This document shows positions 6,077 to 7,624 of a stretch of 7,624 bases of DNA, in pieces (positions within the stretch are counted from its first letter, which is position 1; each line of letters starts with the position of its first letter). The DNA lies in the NCBI GenBank assembly GCA_002350705.1, contig DEFH01000056.1, positions 1 through 7,624 on the forward strand, given 5' to 3'. The notes beneath the pieces are model-generated. The model had not been told where the DNA came from, searched no databases, and was given only the letters and a program-made list of their open reading frames with translations. Position numbers and translations under genes: made by a program. This stretch comes from Ruminococcaceae bacterium UBA2857 (lineage in GTDB: Bacteria > Bacillota > Clostridia > Oscillospirales > Acutalibacteraceae).

Positions 6077-6691
6077 ATGAAAAGGGTAAAAATATTTGCT
6101 GCGATCTTTATGATCGTTTGTCTTTGCATTACCATAACTGGCTGTGGAAACAGCAGCAATCCTGAAAATGTAAACTCCGATTCAGATTCAACTAATTCAG
6201 TTGCTGAAAACAGTACTTCACAGTCTGATACAAAAAAGAATGCTGACAGTTCAGACGGCAATAAAATTGAGTCTGTATCAGAAAATAAGGATGAATCTCA
6301 ACCGTCCGAGGATACCCAAAAAACAGGTACAGATGTGCTTGTAGTTTATTTTTCGGCAACAGGTACGACTAAAGGCGTAGCGGAAAAATTAGCTGATGTG
6401 ACAGGTGCGGATATATATGAGATCATACCATCGGAGCCTTATACAGAAGCTGATCTGAACTGGCACGACAGCGACAGCCGCACTACTCACGAACAGGATG
6501 ACAAGAGCGTTCGTCCGGGTATTGCGAACAATAAATTATCCCTTGATGGCTATACCACCATATATGTCGGTTATCCGATTTGGTGGGGTGAGGAACCACG
6601 CATTATGGACACCTTTGTTGAAAGCTATGATTTCGTCGGTAAACCGCTACCGCAGGATACAATACAAAGACATCACGCTCTCGCAGCATAA
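6077..6691 (+). pseudogene. Lipoprotein flavodoxin, truncated at its C-terminus
   Basis: It encodes 204 residues. A signal peptide (1-22) ends in the lipobox ITGC with C23 as lipidation site; a Ser/Asn/Asp-rich linker (24-83) follows, then a flavodoxin domain from 86 with 'YFSATGTTKG' (91-100) and 'VGYPIWWGEEPRIMDTF' (164-180). This would be anchored outside the membrane. After K189 (codon 6641-6643) similarity to the cytoplasmic paralogue stops: where that has 'TIIPFCTSGGSG' this has 'PLPQDTIQRHHALAA' and a stop. The third FMN loop and last strand/helix, about 50 residues, are missing. The start has GGAGG (6064-6068), 17 nt after the previous stop. It is probably expressed but unable to bind FMN normally. 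Confidence 0.8.
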
Positions 6692-6922
6692 AAGCCCTTG
6701 AAACAAGGCACACCGCCAAGGTCAAGGGAATTTTTTTGCCTTGAATGAGCGCAACCCGCGGCATGCCCTATTTTCACAAATGAATAGTCCGCACGATAGA
6801 CAACCGCTCAACGATAAAACTGCTATCGCTGAGAGGTTGTTTTTAGCCAACACCATTTTGATCACAGGTTGAATGCGTCTGTAACTCCAGCCCACCTGCG
6901 TTAATCATTCTCGTATAAATTA
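6644..6922. other. Foreign or remnant DNA after the flavodoxin break
   Basis: Starting at the point where the flavodoxin loses similarity, this stretch has no recognisable gene. One plus-strand frame (6702-6872, 56 sense codons) is open but has no ribosome site; it contains ALNERNPRHALFSQ and ends ANTILITG. The same frame upstream of the TGA at 6699-6701 reads YKDITLSQHKSP, so it could be a decayed coding sequence interrupted by that stop. I do not recognise the family. The stretch also carries the terminator at 6800-6844. Recombination with a mobile element remnant is the simplest explanation. Confidence 0.4.
6800..6844 (+). terminator. Rho-independent terminator ending the operon
   Basis: ACAACCGCTCAACGATA (6800-6816) pairs with TATCGCTGAGAGGTTGT (6824-6840): 17 positions with one mismatch and one A-C mismatch, 7-nt loop, followed by a T run at 6840-6844. 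On the minus strand no T run follows, so it acts on plus-strand transcripts. It is in the foreign stretch, so the operon appears to use a borrowed terminator. Confidence 0.75.
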
Positions 6923-7492
6923 TCAAATGATAAGCGGTGAGCCGGATAAATCAGTAATCAGTTTTTCAATAATATCCACAAGCCTGTCCACGCTCTCTTT
7001 TTTTTCGTTTTTTATCCATGTAATAAGAATATTGACAAAAGCACCGATACGCAGCGCCATATAGTATTCAAATGTTTCTTGGTTGATTACGAAGCTGTCA
7101 CGGAAATACTCATATAAAATCTTCGAGTTATCATAATGGCTTTGATAAACGATGTCGTAGCGTCCAAGATTGATAAGTATTTCAAGCACATCAGAATGAA
7201 ACATCCAATACCCGAAAAAGTACCTCAGAAACTCAGTGCTTGACTCATCATGATGGAGAAGACGAGTGTATTCCTCCATCATGGTCTTGTATTGCAGATC
7301 ACACCTCCAGTGCAGAACATCAATAAGAGAATCGAAGTTACGATAAAATGTTGCTCTTCCTACAGAAGATACTCTCTGAATATCCGAGATAGTGATTTCC
7401 TTGAAAGCCTTTGATTTCAAACATTCAAATAATCCTTGAAAAATCAGTTCCGAAGATTTGTATGCGCGTTTGTCATCTTTGATATGATACAT
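6923..7492 (-). CDS. Second TetR/AcrR-family regulator
   Basis: A 189-residue protein. Residues about 12-57 are the TetR DNA-binding domain, with 'FKEITISDIQRVSSVGRATFYRNF' (30-53) carrying the helix-turn-helix and the classic 'G..R.TFYRNF' ending. The rest is helical and divergent and gives no ligand clue. The start has an AGAGG ribosome site (minus strand, close upstream of ATG 7492-7490). It is unrelated in detail to the operon repressor and faces the other way, so it probably controls the divergent transcript leaving the window at right. No terminator is visible after its stop. Confidence 0.85.
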   Translation of the reverse strand: MYHIKDDKRAYKSSELIFQGLFECLKSKAFKEITISDIQRVSSVGRATFYRNFDSLIDVLHWRCDLQYKTMMEEYTRLLHHDESSTEFLRYFFGYWMFHSDVLEILINLGRYDIVYQSHYDNSKILYEYFRDSFVINQETFEYYMALRIGAFVNILITWIKNEKKESVDRLVDIIEKLITDLSGSPLII

Positions 7493-7526
7493 TTTTACCT
7501 CTTTTGTATTATATGTTGTGGGACTA

Positions 7527-7556
7527 TTGACTCATTAACATAAGATATGATATAAT
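7527..7556 (+). promoter_or_regulatory. Divergent promoter reading out of the window
   Basis: TTGACT (7527-7532), an 18-bp spacer and TATAAT (7551-7556) make a good sigma-A promoter on the plus strand. The leader after about 7563 contains an ATG at 7590 whose frame is open to the edge, but the nearest purine-rich site (AGGG, 7571-7574) is 15 nt away, so I do not call a gene. Confidence 0.65.
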
Positions 7557-7565
7557 TGTATCATA
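7546..7565. promoter_or_regulatory. Likely TetR operator covering both -10 boxes
   Basis: A 20-bp palindrome (half-site TATGATAYAA, one mismatch) is centred at 7555/7556. It covers the -10 boxes of both divergent promoters, so one bound dimer would shut both. A direct repeat AACATAAG flanks it (7537-7544 and 7565-7572). Binding by the adjacent TetR is inferred. Confidence 0.7.
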
Positions 7566-7583
7566 ACATAAGGGTAAAGTCAA
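7555..7583 (-). promoter_or_regulatory. Promoter of the second TetR gene
   Basis: Read on the minus strand: TTGACT (7583-7578), a 17-bp spacer, then TACAAT (7560-7555). The -10 box overlaps the plus-strand TATAAT by 2 bp, so polymerase can occupy only one promoter at a time. The transcript would start near 7548, leaving a leader of about 55 nt. Confidence 0.7.
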
Positions 7584-7624
7584 CCGTAAATGTACACTTA
7601 TCCAGGGCAACCGCACGAAAGAAT

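Noticed and set aside
7590..7624. Possible start of a rightward gene at the window edge
   Set aside because: Only 11 codons are visible, the ribosome site is poorly spaced and no family is recognisable.
1..7624. CRISPR array, tRNA or rRNA genes
   Set aside because: I looked for regularly spaced repeats, cloverleaf-like segments and conserved rRNA motifs on both strands and saw none.

Overview
The window looks like chromosome of a gut-type Firmicute (Clostridia; Ruminococcus or Lachnospiraceae relatives seem most likely). This is inferred from moderate-to-low GC, AGGAGG-type ribosome sites, near-consensus sigma-A promoters, a Tn916-type integrase remnant and gene families common in those bacteria. 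The species cannot be fixed from the sequence.

Left part, 1 to about 900: a patchwork of broken accessory genes. It holds a 5'-truncated Tn916-like tyrosine recombinase (minus strand, running off the left edge), the end of one and the start of another probable prophage gene (minus strand), and an internal piece of a type I restriction HsdR gene (plus strand). The pieces abut with almost no spacer, so several illegitimate recombination events are recorded here.

Middle part, about 950 to 6691: one plus-strand operon behind a textbook promoter (TTGACA, 17 bp, TATAAT). Two copies of the palindrome TGACA-N3-TGTCA flank the promoter core and are the likely operators of the first gene, a TetR-family repressor. 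The repressor is followed by an aldo/keto reductase, a flavin reductase-like protein, a cytoplasmic flavodoxin, an LtrA-family membrane protein, an ABM-fold small monooxygenase, a carboxymuconolactone decarboxylase-cupin fusion, and a lipoprotein flavodoxin. Gaps are short (overlap to 32 nt), except for 81 nt before the cytoplasmic flavodoxin start, which contains a strong hairpin. The gene set suggests an inducible system that reduces or remodels quinones or other reactive carbonyl/aromatic compounds. That function is inference from family content.

The last operon gene is truncated: its flavodoxin domain stops matching after residue 189 and runs into unrelated DNA, about 6644 to 6900. That DNA contains a strong rho-independent terminator. 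The operon is therefore bordered on both sides by recombination scars.

Right part, 6923 to 7624: a second, unrelated TetR-family gene on the minus strand. Its promoter overlaps a divergent plus-strand promoter that reads out of the window, and a 20-bp near-perfect palindrome covers both -10 boxes.
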